Part shown: positions 32,275 to 44,837 of the stretch, piece after piece
Position numbering within the stretch: position 1 is the first letter of the stretch
Layout of the letters: each line of letters begins with the position of its first letter
From: Euphorbia lathyris
Lineage: Eukaryota; Streptophyta; Magnoliopsida; Malpighiales; Euphorbiaceae
Assembly (NCBI RefSeq): GCF_963576675.1
Contig: NC_088917.1
Coordinates: forward strand, 74,262,610 to 74,326,609
Reading direction: 5' to 3'
Length of the DNA: 64,000 nt
The notes under the pieces: generated by a model
Told to the model about the DNA's origin: nothing
The model's database searches: none
The model's input: the letters and a program-made list of their open reading frames with translations, nothing else
Made by a program: the position numbers and the translations under genes

Positions 32275-33108
32275 ACCTTATTACTGATGTGGCGTATCCG
32301 TAAACATTCAATGCTGATGTGTAATTAGTATATTTATTCTAAAATTTAAGCTTTCTTTGAAACAAATTTAAGCATTTAATGATTGGAATATTGACAATTT
32401 TTAATTCAACTGCACAACAGATCCACAATTGCTTCCCACTCAATCAACCACCTTGTCTCTCTATACATGACTTTCTAACTTCCTAAAATACACTGACTAT
32501 CTCCCTCAACTCATATGAAAGGTCTCCCTACCCATTTTCTACACTTTTATGGCAGTCATCTGAATGGAACAAATCCCACAGCGAAAATGGAGAGGGAGTG
32601 ATTGGGGCTTATTAGTAGGATGAGAATCCAATACATGCAGACGCGTTTTAAAGCCGTGAGGCCCAAGGTGTTGGATTTGGGTCAAAGCGAACAATATCTA
32701 CATGGTGTTACAGAGATTCTGTTGTTAATCATATATGTGGACAAACAAAAACAAAAGTGTCCAATTTAATGAATTGGTTGATGATAAATTAATGATGTAG
32801 GGCCTCGGGGGAATGGAGGATCTTGGACCATTTAGAGTCCATAGTGATGGAAAAACTCTTTAGATGACAAAATATGCATGGAATAATGGTATATATTTAT
32901 TAATGTCCTGATATATCTATGGACTTGAATTTAGTGCTAATGTTGTTGTTTTTGTATTCAATTGCAAATGTGGTATTTGTAGATACATCTACTACTGGAG
33001 TAGGATATTCATAATCCAATAGATCATTAGATTATAGTAAAAGTGGAGACAGACAAAAAAAAACAAAATATAAGCATAAGTTTATACAGATCGGCACTCA
33101 GCTTATGT
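32275..33108. other. Non-coding flank with possible LTR remnant
   Basis: No gene seen. 32640-32705 (gacgcgttttaaagccgtga, then 'gggtcaaagcgaacaatatc') resembles the 3' part of a common plant LTR, but neither end can be defined. Confidence 0.35.
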
Positions 33109-33113
33109 TTACA

Positions 33114-33786
33114 TGAAGGACCCAAAAGACGGGTTACCAATAACACGCGGAATACGAATAACAACACCACAATGATCAATCTCACAAACAATCAACCAAA
33201 GCACAACCCAAGTTCCAAATCAAAACAGCAACAATAACCGCAAGGATAGAAATCTAAACCACAATCAACAACACAAGATTTATACGTGGAAAACCTCTTC
33301 GGTGTGAAGAGTAAAAACCACGGGACGTTTGAGGAGTCCACCCTACTTCTCTTATTATGATAAAATTGATGGCAAAATAAACCCAACAAAGTTCTTACAA
33401 AAGGTTTATAACCCACCAACAATCATGAAACAATAAGAGATTTTAAGAAGTAGAAAATACCACGAAAGAACAAAGAATCTGCCAGCAAACTGATCCCTAT
33501 ACGAACAGCCCTTAACGACCTCCAAATCCAATCTCCAACGGTCAAAGTGAGGATACAGATGTTAAGAAGGCTGTGTCCAAAAATCACGCAATTGTGACGG
33601 TCGGATCTCAAGATATCGCCGAATTCGTGGGACTGCTCAAGAAGAAGAAATGCTGATTTCGGATTTCACTTTTGTGGTGGCTACTCTCTCTTTCTTTCTT
33701 GCTCAAAGACTCTAAAAATAACCCTTAAATACCTAAGGTTAAACCACACAAATAAATGGGCCTAAAAATGGGCTGGACCCATAACA
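33114..33786 (-). repeat. copia 3' LTR
   Basis: TGAAGGACCC...CCCATAACA on the plus strand (TGTTATGGG...CCTTCA on the element strand), 673 bp. TTACA precedes it. It is adjacent to the polypurine tract at 33787-33803. Confidence 0.95.
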
Positions 33787-33803
33787 ATCTCCCCCTCCAG
33801 CCC
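33787..33803 (-). other. copia polypurine tract
   Basis: On the element strand ggctggagggggagat directly precedes the 3' LTR. Confidence 0.85.
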
Positions 33804-33831
33804 ATCACGGAGAGGAAGAAACACAAATTCT

Positions 33832-35903
33832 TCAATTTTTGAATCTCATCCCGGAGAGCTTACTACAAAGCTCAAGCTTACTTCCGGGAACCACCTTGGT
33901 TAACATGTCTGCTGCATTTTTATCTTTGTGGACTTTTTTTAACAACAATTCTTTCTCTTCAATCACATTTCGTAACCAATGATATCTAATATCAATGTGC
34001 TTAGTACGGGCATGATACATGGTATTCTTGCTCAAGTCCATAGCACTCTGACTGTCACAGAATGTCACATACTCACATTGCTTCAAACCCAACTCTTAAA
34101 GAAACCTCTTCAGCCAAATCATCTCCTTACACGCTTCCACAGCTGCTATATACTCTGCCTCAGTAGTGGACAATGCTACACACTTTTGTAGCTTGGATTG
34201 CCATGAAATGGCTCCCCCTGAAAATGTAAACACATAACCTGAGGTAGACTTTCTATTATCAAGATCACCAGCCATATCTGCATCTGTATATCCCTCAAGA
34301 ATCGGTATGCCACCTCCATAACACAAACTCAATTTGGAAGTACCACGCAAATATCTGAAAATCCACTTAACAGCTTCCCAATGAACCTTACCCGGATTGG
34401 ATAAGTATCTACTCACCAAACCAACAGCCTGTGCAATATCTGGTCTAGTACAAACCATAGCATACATCAAAGAACCAACAGCAGATGAATAAGGAACAGA
34501 AGACATACTTGCTTTTTCTTCATCTGACTTAGGACAAGCTCTATTACTCAACTTGAAATGAGCTGCTAAAGGTGTATTAACTGGCTTGGCATTCTTCATA
34601 TTGAACCTTTCAAGCACATGTTCAATATACTTTTCTTATGATAACCACAACTTTCCAGCTTTCCTATCACGAACTATCTCCATGCCTAAGATCTGCTTAG
34701 CTGGACCCAAGTCTTTCATGTCAAATGACTTGGACAAATCCTTCTTTAAGTTGGAATTCATCTCTGCATCTTGTCCAACTATCAACATATCATCCATATA
34801 TAAAAGAAGGTTAATAAATTTACCTCTAGGAAATTTCTAAAATACACACAAGGATCTGCTGAAGTTCTATTATAACCATTCTTTGTCATGAAAGAATCGA
34901 ACTTTCGATACCATTGCCTTGGTGCCTGTTTGAGCCCATAAAGACTCTTCTTCAACTTACAAACACGCTTTTCTTTTCCCTTCTCTTCAAACTCTTCAGG
35001 TTGCTCCATATATATCTCCTCATGCAAATCACCATGCAAGAAAGCAGTTTTCACATCAAGCTCTTCCAACTCCAAATCAAGACTTGCAGCTAAACCCAAA
35101 ACAGTTCTTATAGATGTCATCTTGACAACAGGAGAGAAGATCTCATCAAAATCAATGCCCTTCTTCTGATTGCAACCCTTTACCACCAATCTGGCTTTGC
35201 GCTTCACTATCTTGTCACCATCTTTTTTGTTCTTGAAAACCCATCTATTTTTCAAGACCTTATTTCCTTTAGAAGGCTTCACAAGCACATATGTCTCATT
35301 CTTTTTCAAGGAATCCATCTCTTCCTTCATAGCATCAAGCCAAAGATTTTTGTCTTTACTAGACAACACTTCTTCAAAGTTCTCTGGCTCCCCCTCATCA
35401 GTGACAAGAATAAACTCTGAGCTTGGATATTTTGTAGAAGGTTTTCTTTCTCTAGTTGACCTTCGAATCGGTGCTTCTTCCACCAAAGGAGATGGCTGCT
35501 CCCCCTGCTCATGAACATCCTCTAAATCATTCTGGTCATCATATGGAGCATCATCAAATTATGGTACACCACCACCATCATTATCAAATTCTGGTGCATC
35601 ACCATCTTCATTTGGTTGTACCTCCTCAACACCATCAAGTGTTGCTTCAACATTCTCATTTGTTGGCTGCTCAATAGGAATAGGAGTAGAAACAGAAGAC
35701 ACATCAGTAGTATCAAAAGACAATATAGGAGTAGAATTGTACCTTGTACTTAGAAGTTCTGCACCCATCTCATGCTCAAAGAATACTACATCTCTGCTTC
35801 TAACTATCTTCTTCTTCTCTGGATCATAGTGTCTAAAACCATATTCCTCATCACTATAGCCAATAAATACACAAGGATTAGTCTTGGAATCAAGCTTTGA
35901 TCT
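33832..35903 (-). pseudogene. copia reverse transcriptase and RNase H
   Basis: Continues pol after the first stop. A linker ends in TAA (35561-35559). The RT then runs from STRERKPSTKYPSSEF through LVVKGCNQKKGIDF, FSPVVKMTSIRTVL, DVKTAFLHGDL and KSLYGLKQAPRQWY. A one-base deletion near 34828 breaks the frame just before the YMDDM catalytic motif, which is readable in the next frame. A TAA at 34638-34636 follows. RNase H contains YTDADMAGD, STTEAEYIAA and DSQSAMDL, with another TAA at 34098-34096. The C-terminus ends ADMLTKVVPGSKLE...GMRF, 46 bp before the LTR. Confidence 0.92.
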
Positions 35904-37254
35904 CTATTCTTTTGGCACATGCATGTATGCCTTGCATCCAAAGACTCTCAAATGTGAATAAGTAAGATCTCTACCCTTCCATGCTTTCTCGGGTATCTCA
36001 AGGCCAAGAGGAATTGATGGTGAACGATTGATCAAGTACACTGAAGTATTAACAGCTTCAGCCCAAAATGTCTTTGGAAGATTAGACATTCTAAGCATAC
36101 ATCTCACTTTCTCCACAATTGTTCTGTTCATTCTCTCTGCTACACCATTGTGTTGAGGGGTACCGGGCACAGTTTTTATATGTCTAATTCCATGGTGTGA
36201 GCAATAATTCTGAAATTCTTTAGAAGTGTACTCACCACCATTATCAGATCGAAGACACTTCAATTTTCTTTCTGTCTCCCTTTCTACCATGACATGAAAC
36301 TTCTTGAAAGTTTCAAACACTTCACTCTTTGTCTTCAACATGTAAACCCAAGTTCTCCGAGTAGCATCATCAATAAAAGTGACAAAATATTTACTGCCAC
36401 TAAGAGACTCCACCTCTAAAGGACCACAAACATCAGAGTGTATCAACTCCAACTTTCCTTCCTTCTTTGTAGACTTCTTAGAAAAGGAAGCTCTATGTTG
36501 CTTTCCTGCTAAGCAATAATCATAAGGGTCAAAAGAAACAGATTTATCAACAGGAATAAGAGATTTACCTGCCAAAAGCTTTAACCCTTTATCTGTCATG
36601 TGTCCCAATCTTCTATGCCACAAATTTGGAGAGTTCTTTTCTTCAACTGTATTTAGCTCACCAGAACATACATTTAAGTATGTTTTATACAAAGAACAAC
36701 ACAACTCGCCACGAGCAACTGTCAATGAACCCTTGGACAATCTCCATTTGCCATCTCCAAAGGTATGCTTGAAGCCTTCTTGATCAAGAACATTTGCAGA
36801 CAACAAGTTAAGGCGTAAATCGGGAATATGACGCACATTCTTCAATATAAGCATGCACCCAACACTTGTCTTCACCTGAATATCACCCATGCCAACAATG
36901 CTTGCCGAACTCTGATTTCCCATCTTGACACTACCAAAATCTCCTGCTTTGTAGTTCAAGAAGTATTCCTTTCTAGGAACACAAGGATAAGAAGCTCCTG
37001 TATCAACAAGCCATTCAGTGTCTGAACCATCAACATGATGACACTCACTAGTTGCACAAATCAAAGCAACACCATCATCACTTTTAGCAGTGACAGCTAC
37101 AGTATTTTTATCATCTCCATCCTTCTGAGAATCTTGCTTCTTGCCTTGTTCTCTTTTCCAACGATAACAATATTTCTTTATGTGACCTGGTTTGTTGCAG
37201 TGATGACATACCATAGACTCGTTCCCATCTCTGGACTTAGACCTACCTCTCGAG
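35904..37254 (-). pseudogene. copia nucleocapsid, protease and integrase
   Basis: One open stretch with, in order, zinc knuckle CHHCNKPGHIKKYC, protease active site WLVDTGAS, GAG-pre-integrase LWHRRLGHM, and the integrase core. The catalytic residues lie in HSDVCGPLE...FIDDATR, LRSDNGGEY and GTPQHNGVAERMNRT, so all three acidic residues are present. A TAG at 35906-35904, after MHVPKE, ends the frame. It sits where a Gln codon is expected (CAG to TAG). The frame continues beyond it to a second stop. Confidence 0.92.
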
Positions 37255-37932
37255 TTACCACCTCTTTGGACCTCTACTCTTGCCTCTACCTCTGTTCTTA
37301 ACAACAAGAGCTTGTGAATTATCAACTCCCATCTCCTTTCTTCTTATCTCTTCATTAAACATACTCTCTTTGATCACATCCAAAGAAAGTACACCATCTG
37401 GAGTAGAGTTACTAATAGTCACAACAAGAGTTTTCCAACTATCTGGCAATAAACTCAACAGAAATAAAGCCTGCAACTCATCATCAAGAATAATCTTCAT
37501 AGTGGTAAGTTTGTTGATTATATCTTGAAAATCACTAAGATATTCAGAAACTGACTTCCCACTTTTCAACTTCAAATTAACAAGCCTCTTAATCAAAGAA
37601 GCCTTGTTATGAGCAGTCTTTCTTTCATAAAGACCCTCTAATTTCTTCCACAAATCATATGGGTCGGACTCTTGAGAAACATGGTTGAAAATGCTAATAT
37701 CAACCCATTGTCTGATAGTCCCTAAAGTCTTTCTTTTCAACTTTTCCCATTCTCTATCTTCCATCTTTTCAGGTTTAACCGGTTTAGACACACTACCATC
37801 CTCTTTAATTTCTGTATCAATTGGGTCATACAAGTCTTTGCAATAAAGCAAATCTTCCATCATAGGTCTCCATATAGAATAATTGGTTGATGTCAATTTA
37901 ACCATGGAACTAATACTGTTATTAGACTCCAT
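37255..37932 (-). pseudogene. copia Gag
   Basis: Starts at the ATG at 37932, 22 bases after the primer site. Reads MVKLTSTNYSIWRPMMEDLL, the copia Gag start, then the UBN2-type helical region with DLWKKLEGLYERKT, SLIKRLVNLKLKSG and LLSLLPDSWKTLVVT, and an RG-rich linker. The frame ends at 37255 in a basic RGRGKSRG run, where a one-base change shifts it relative to the zinc-knuckle frame. Copia elements of this type normally have one continuous gag-pol frame, so this is a decay mutation rather than a programmed shift. Confidence 0.9.
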
Positions 37933-37953
37933 AGTTAACTTCAAATTAACCTT

Positions 37954-37965
37954 GCTCTGATACCA
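37954..37965 (-). other. copia primer binding site (tRNA-iMet)
   Basis: TGGTATCAGAGC on the element strand, two bases after the 5' LTR end. Confidence 0.92.
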
Positions 37966-37967
37966 AT

Positions 37968-38639
37968 TGAAGGACCCAAAAGACGGGTTACCAATAACAC
38001 GCGGAATACGAATAACAACACCACAATGATCAATCTCACAAGGATCAACCAAAGCACAACCCAAGTTCCAAATCAAAACAGCAACAATAACCGCAATGAT
38101 AGAAATCTAAACCACAATCAACAACACAAGATTTATACGTGGAAAACCTCTTCGGTGTGAAGAGTAAAAACCACGGGACGTTTGAGGAGTCCACCCTACT
38201 TCTCTTATTATGATAAAATTGAGGGCAAAACAAACCATACAAAGTTCTTACAAAAGGTTTATAACCCACCAACAATCATGAAACAATAAGAGATTTTAAG
38301 AAGTAGAAAATACCACAAAAGAACAAAGAATCTGCCAGCAAACTGATCCCTATACGAACAGCCCTTAACGACCTCCAAATCCAATCTCCAACGGTCAAAG
38401 TGAGGATACAGATGTTAAGAAGGTTGTGTCCAAAAATCACGCAATTGTGACGGTCGGATCTCAAGATATCGCCGAATTCGTGGGACTGCTCAAGAAGAAG
38501 AAATGCTGATTTCGGATTTCACTTTTGTGGTGGCTACTCTCTCTTTCTTTCTTGCTCAAAGACTCTAAAAATAACCCTTAAATACCTAGGGTTAAACCAC
38601 ACAAATAAATGGGCCTAAAAATGGGCTGGACCCATAACA
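37968..38639 (-). repeat. copia 5' LTR
   Basis: Same ends as the 3' LTR, 672 bp. It differs by one short indel (near 38041) and scattered substitutions. The primer site follows immediately on the element strand. Confidence 0.95.
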
Positions 38640-38644
38640 TTACA

Positions 38645-41036
38645 AGCATTAGGCCTATAGGAATTTAATTTATTAATGTCTAAAAATAGAATTTTAATGA
38701 GAAATATATGAACAACTTTAAATGATTTTGGTTTAAGATTGATTGATTTCCTAATGATGTATGATTTCCAGAATCAATTGTAATATCAACACTTACATTC
38801 CAGGACTATGAGTTCATAGCATGTGGCATGTTATGTATGGAAGTTGTTCATAGATTGAAAGAGTAAGTTTACCTAAATTCTAATTTTCCTTAAATCAATA
38901 CTAATAGTTGCTAATTTCGAGCTCTCTCGTTTTCTTCTTTTTCCTATTTAGTAATCTTGCTCTTGGATTTTATTTCAATTGAACAAAGTTCAAAGTTTTA
39001 TGAAAGATCATATTATGGTAACACAAAATGAACAATTTTTTAGAATTCTTTAAGTTGCTTAACATGTTTCATGAGTTCTGCAATTATGTCATGTACTAAT
39101 TAAATGTCTTCTTTTAATGATCTCTAAATATAAATCGAAATAATTTATTAACTTGTTTTTTAAAATTATAATGAATTGTTTCTCTGTTTTGGCTATGATG
39201 GAAGTTGTAGTTAATTTTTCGGGTTTGTCTATTTAGGAAGCTTCAGTTGTTTGTCTCCCTCTTTTCCATGCTCTTCAATTCTGCTGTAAGTTGTAAAGGC
39301 ACCTCCCAACTTGCTTCCTCTATTCTGAGTGATTATGTTCTTTCCTCTATTATTAAGAGATAAACTATGTGTTCCTCTTCTTTAGATTTTTTTTATGTTA
39401 AATGACTTCGGTTTCTTATTGTTTGTTTTCTCTTTTAGGATTAGGATTCTTATTTTCTCTTATTGATTCCTAACTCAATAAGCTTTGAAGCATGGAGGTT
39501 TAAGGCCAACGGAGTTCACCAAGTGCTGAGAATATAACTTTGAAATGCTCTCTATTTTTGCTTCAGTTTTCTTTCTATGTCATATCAGGTGAGTCTATTT
39601 TTCATGAGAAGATTCAAATGCAATTATTGAGGTCAATATTAATAATTCCATATATATATCTTTCAAAAGGGTAAAATCGTATTTCATAGGGGTGATATTC
39701 AAATGTTCTGGTACTTTCAGGAGTATCTCCTTCTTCCTGGTCTTTATCTTTACTATCCTCCTTTGTAGCTTTGAAGCTAGAGATGAAGTAGTTATTGTGT
39801 TTTCGGTTGGTTCTCTCCATCCTCTGTCAAAGTTAAGGTCTAGAGCTCCTCCTACTTTAAGTGATTGTAATTTTCTTCCTCTTCTTGCTTGTGAATTGCT
39901 GGTTTTTTTTATCTACAACTGCACATACAAATGTGCATTATGTCAGTAATATGCTTTGATTAATGTGCTTGATCTTGAATTAGCATTTTGGCTTTTACTA
40001 TGATATTATCATTAACATATTAATGTGGTTTTTTTTTCAAGAATATGACACCTATCGGTATAGATATTTTTTTCAAGAATTCTGAAGGCAAAAAACATGG
40101 TTTGGACCCCTATAGATATTTCTACTATCCAATTTATCAACTAAATAATAAAGGGACTTTAACAATGTATCGGTTAATCCTTTGATTAATATGCATGTTA
40201 TTATTAATTTTATTTTTTACAGGAAAAAGAGAGACATGGTGATTGTAAAGGAAAGAAGAAATAGGAGCTAAGCCAAAAGATTTTAGCTAATGTAAATCAA
40301 AGAATAGCCACAATGTTTTTCTCATAATATATGTATGTTTTTTTTCTATGTATTAACTATTAACAAAGTGTCTTGAATAATCTATTTTCCTAAACTATGT
40401 ATTGAATAAGATTTTTCTCAAATAAATTAGCACTATAAAAAATCTATAAAACTATGAAATTGGGATGCCAATATTGTAGATGCAGTATTTTGAAACACAC
40501 ATTTATTTAAAAAGATTAATGTTTATTTATATATTTATAATTTTTTTTATAAGTTCTATAAAAGGTAAAATAAATAATTAAAAGATAATAATTCATATTT
40601 AAATAAATACATGTGATAGGTACCGGATGGGAATATAATTCTCCTCTTGGGTATATGCTATTTGCCATGTTTATAATTATTTGATTTATTTATTAATTTT
40701 TTATGGGTAAAGATATGTTACCTGTTGGTACTCGCGAATTAAATGAAATAATAATGGAACTCAATATATATATATTAATGGAATGGAACAATAGTTCCAT
40801 TAAACCGGTAAAGATATGAGTGTGACATTAACGACGGATTATCGGTTGTCATTCCTAATTTTACCTATTTTATACTGAAATATTTAACAAGTTAATAAAA
40901 TATTTTTCTAGAATATTAAAATTGGCAATGCTATGTTATTAGAGCTAAATTAGAAAAAAAATAATTAATACAAACAAATAGTTACATTCTCTAGAAAATT
41001 TTATAAACCCGGTGCAATTGCACCGGTCTAAACTAG
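38645..41036 (+). mobile_element. Helitron, 3' part (left end not located)
   Basis: It ends at 41036 with the classic Helitron terminus: a palindrome CCGGTGCAATTGCACCGG (41009-41026), six bases, then CTAG followed by T. The 5' TC end could not be fixed and may lie upstream of the copia insertion. Interior pieces look like captured exons: 38772-38862 (FQDYEFIACGMLCMEVVHRL, acceptor ttccag, donor GTAAGT) and about 39239-39292 (LQLFVSLFSMLFNSA, donor GTAAGT). The source gene is not recognised. No Rep/helicase, so non-autonomous. Confidence 0.55.
41009..41036 (+). other. Helitron 3' hairpin and CTAG end
   Basis: An 18-bp perfect palindrome, a 6-base spacer and CTAG|T. All three match the Helitron consensus (hairpin about 10 bp before CTRR, insertion before T). 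Confidence 0.75.
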
Positions 41037-41295
41037 TTTTCAACTATAGGAAGTGACAACTATTGCAAGTAAAATGAATTATTAGATTCCATGTACAAGG
41101 AAGAATTTCCTAATTTGATTTTTTATTATTTAATTGGTACATTTCTACTCCAAATAATATATATTTGGAAGCCGAATCACCAAATATCCAACAATTTATA
41201 ACCATGCCATTTTTAGTCTCATTTTCTAATATTTCCAAATTAGATTTCACCAAGTTTGAGTTTGTTTAAGTTCATTACTGTCAAGTTTATCCTAG

Positions 41296-41783
41296 AGATA
41301 AGGTGCAAAAATACCAACTTTTACGATCAGGAGTAATTTTACCCCTAATACTTAAAATGGTACAATTTTATCCCTAACATTAGCAATTAAGAGCAATTTT
41401 ACCTCTAACGTTGACAAGTTAATTTAAAAAATTATTCATCTACGCTTCACATGTGCATCATTTATCACTCACTAATTATATATCACAGTCATATGATTAG
41501 ACGTGAATTTTTTTTTTTAAATTTAAAAAATATATTATCCTTTATACGAGTTGGAAAAAAAATCAAATATTTCACCAATTTTTTTTATCTTTAGTTTCAT
41601 TATTAAATCACAAAAATTATGACATATACGTGTTTTATAATGATGTCTAAAATTAACCCAACGTATGAACATTAGGGGTAAAATTGTTCTTAGCTGCTAA
41701 GATAAGGATAAAATTGCATTATTTTAAACGTTAGGAGTGAAACTGCTCCTGGCTATAAATTGACCCACCTTATGCCTTATTCC
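41296..41783. mobile_element. Foldback MITE of the 'acccctaacg' family, diverged
   Basis: The left arm has gcaaaaatacc, then three 'aattttacccctaa'-type repeats. The right arm carries their reverse complements (ttaggggtaaaattgt) and ends at accttatgcc. Same family as 47777-48375 but much more diverged. Confidence 0.65.
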
Positions 41784-42861
41784 TACCTATAAAACGTCAC
41801 TTTTATATGACAAGGCTTTTGTGAATTGTATTACACATACTAGATTTAATACGTGACTATACATTCATTTTTGCAATTATCAACAAAACACTGATATAGG
41901 TATACATACAAGTATCGGTATGCATACGGGTACAGTAAACAACATTTTTGAAAAAATATGAGAAACCCATAAATCAGGTTAATAAGTAATTATAAAACCA
42001 TAAATAACACTTGTAATAATTCACAAGTCGTCAGTTCATAAAAAGAACGTTTAGTACTTCAAATTATTTAAACTATAAGTCTAAATATTAGAATACATTT
42101 TCAGATCTTTATGTAGAAACATTTAATAATGATTAGATTTTAGTTATTTATTTATTTTTACAAATAAAAGGATGAGTGCAAACTGGTTTTCGATTAATTA
42201 TTTATATTAGAGATTTATATGTTAAGAATGTTATTCCTAGTTTTGTATTACAGGTTTGACCAAAAAAAATATTATATTACACGTGATTTTTTACTTAGTT
42301 CAAACTATGTATAGTTATTGGTTCTTCTAGGTAGAGTTAGGTTAGGCTTCTGTTAGTTGGTCTAGGAATGGTTTTTGTAAGTATATATTTGGACAACTCC
42401 GTCAAGGAATATAATAGTGAATTATTTCAGGATTCAACCCCTTTCAATATATTAAATTTTTTATATTAACTCGTATTTTTATAAAGTTATTTAAAAAAAT
42501 CCCCTAAATTTTACCTAATTTATTATGAAACATATCCCCAACGTATCCCCATAATTAAAAGAAAAAAGAAAAATAGGATATTTGTGTTTGCTATATCGTA
42601 AGTATTTTCGGCGTATCGTATCTCTGGAGTATCCGATACGCGTACGTCAACCACTTAAAAGTATCTATGCTTTCATAGCTAATTATAGTTTTAAAAAATA
42701 TGTTGTCTGTGTCATTAGACCTATTACAGTACAATTAGTGGAACAAAATATATAAATGTACTTAGTTCTATCATATCATAATTAATGGGATATTTTATGT
42801 CATGTCCGTGTCTAAATTTCTAGAATTTATACCTTGATATTAATATATATTATAATTATTG
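41784..42861. other. AT-rich non-coding
   Basis: No gene seen. Short repeated 'gtatcggtatgcatacgggt' and 'cgtatcgtatctctggagta' motifs at about 41910-41930 and 42610-42640 hint at an unclassified element. Confidence 0.35.
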
Positions 42862-43276
42862 GGTGTGTGATTTTTATTTGGTGCTATAGGAAAAGTTTGG
42901 AGTTAATTTGATGGTTTTATGTGTAAATTAAAAGTTTAGGGTATTTTTTAAAAGATTATATAAAGATGGAGGACCCAGAACATACGATTATGTTCTTCTC
43001 TTTTCTTTTTCTATTCCTTTCATCTTCATCTTCAGTTTTCTCTGAACCATTTCTCCACTGTTTCTTTGATTTACGGAGTTTCGGCCGTCTGAATCACTTG
43101 AAATTTAAACCATATCATCCTTATGCATAGTTCTAAGTTCCAACAGAATAGTTTTTGAGTTTCGAAAGTGTTTGGAGGGAAAACGTTTTAGACAGAATTT
43201 AGAGGAGAATTGAACGGATGCGTTTTCTTCAATTAATAGCCAAGGTAAGTAACTATCAACTATATATTTTGAGTTT

Positions 43277-43320
<44 letters not shown>

Positions 43321-43638
43321 CAAAGAATTTTCAGAAATTGATATCTTAGGGTTATAAAGGAATTTTGTAAAATCGGGGTTTTTCACGATCTTGCTTTTTA
43401 TTGTGGAATTATAGTTCAAACGAAACTATTGACTATACTTATATGTGAATTTCAGATTTTATTTGGTTATATTGATTTAAGGTTTCATTTGATTATTTAA
43501 CTTTGGAATTTTTATTGATTGATGGTATAAAGGATTGATATTTTGGAGAATGGAAAATTTGTGAGTTTGATTATGAAGAAGTGAAGTCTATATATTTATA
43601 TATATATATATATATACATATATGTTTTGAGTTTCAAT

Positions 43639-43680
<42 letters not shown>

Positions 43681-44701
43681 AATAAAATGTTTGGTATCCA
43701 TTAAGAGTAGTCCGGTTGGGTGGTTTCGAATCTAAAGACCATATTTAGTGAGAAATATGGACTGTGTACACAATCTGAAGACCTATTGAGTAGGGCAGTA
43801 AAGTGTCGGGTAAGACTATATGGGATAGGCAATGTTAAAGAGATGTTTCGTGTATGTTGTGAATTCTGATTCAAATAAAATGGGATGAACTCAAAAATTG
43901 ATACAAGATTATAAGTTTTTGGTTTAGTACCTTAACTATATTATGAACTTAAGTTTTGAGTATATTTTATAAGATTTTGATTAAATCTTTTAAAAAAATA
44001 TATATGTAGCTATGTTAAGTAAAGTTGGTTTTTATAGCTGATAGTTTCTTATTGAGATTTTTGTCTCATTTTTTCCAAATGTTTTTAATGTTTTTTTAGG
44101 CGAAGAAGTGCAAGGTAACGAGAGGGGTACTCGATCTTAGGGCGAGGTTCGGTTACAGCTACGAGATTCAAGTCGTCTCTAGGATATTGCATCCATTTTG
44201 TTCATGTACATATATGTGGATAGTATATGTTTGAAGACACTTGTATAACTTGTTTTTGGTAGTGTCTTTTTGTTTGGTATGTATTATCTACATGTATATA
44301 TATATATAATTAGCTGAAGTGTGATATGAGATATGAGTAAATTATATTGAGTTGAGATAGTAGAGAATTGTCTATATAGGTGCTGCGGAAAAATCCGATT
44401 TGTGTTGGAACCTTGTGCTGCATTTTTCGACCAGATATAGGCTGAATCTATCATGGAGTCTCTAATGAAAGTTCTTTATTTTTGTCTTACATTTCCAGAG
44501 GTTTTTTAATCGCCTTAATTGGACTCTATATGGAGAAGTTAGGGTGGAAACGACATATGTTGGTCATTTTAGCTATAAACCGGAATTTGGTTTTTGGTTT
44601 AATTTTTCTCCTTATTTTAGAGACACTGCAACTAGTTTATATAATAAGTCAGTGGTAATGTCTCACCGTCTTATCTGATCTTATTTTAGGCCGGGTTTGA
44701 C
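42862..44701 (+). repeat. Possible solo LTR or transcribed non-coding repeat
   Basis: It contains TATATAAAG at 42957-42965, a C/T-rich leader, a donor (CAAG|GTAAGTAA, about 43243), two (TA)n tracts, an acceptor-like T tract before GCGAAGAAGTG (44101), and an end 'ggccgggtttgaca' at 44701. This resembles a long gypsy LTR, but the left end and target duplication are not resolved. Confidence 0.35.
43281..43318. repeat. (TA)n microsatellite
   Basis: Uninterrupted TA repeat of about 19 units. A second tract lies at 43641-43678 and a third, interrupted tract at 43597-43616. Confidence 0.95.
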
Positions 44702-44837
44702 ATTTTAAAATCACATTATTGAATTCATATTCGTAGATTTATGAGTTTTGTAGCAATTCTGTTTGTAAGTAGACATTTAAGTACAATGGTTATAATAACT
44801 CGTTAAAATGATGAGTTAGTGTAAAAGAGGGAAAAAC

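Larger units (their letters stand above)
33114..38639 (-). mobile_element. Complete but inactive Ty1/copia retrotransposon
   Basis: 5,526 bp bounded by LTRs at 33114-33786 and 37968-38639, with the 5-bp duplication TTACA at 33109-33113 and 38640-38644. On the minus strand the order is 5' LTR, tRNA-Met primer site, gag with zinc knuckle, protease, integrase, RT, RNase H, polypurine tract and 3' LTR: the copia order. The LTRs differ at roughly ten positions by eye (about 98% identity), so insertion was fairly recent. The coding region has two frameshifts and four in-frame stops. Lineage within copia not assigned. Confidence 0.95.

Noticed and set aside
35456..35716. His-rich and Met-rich overlapping frames in the copia element
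   Set aside because: Shadows of the acidic linker of the copia pol frame on the minus strand.
43281..43678. Regularly spaced AT repeats as a CRISPR-like array
   Set aside because: They are plain (TA)n microsatellites in a plant genome, with no conserved repeat/spacer structure.
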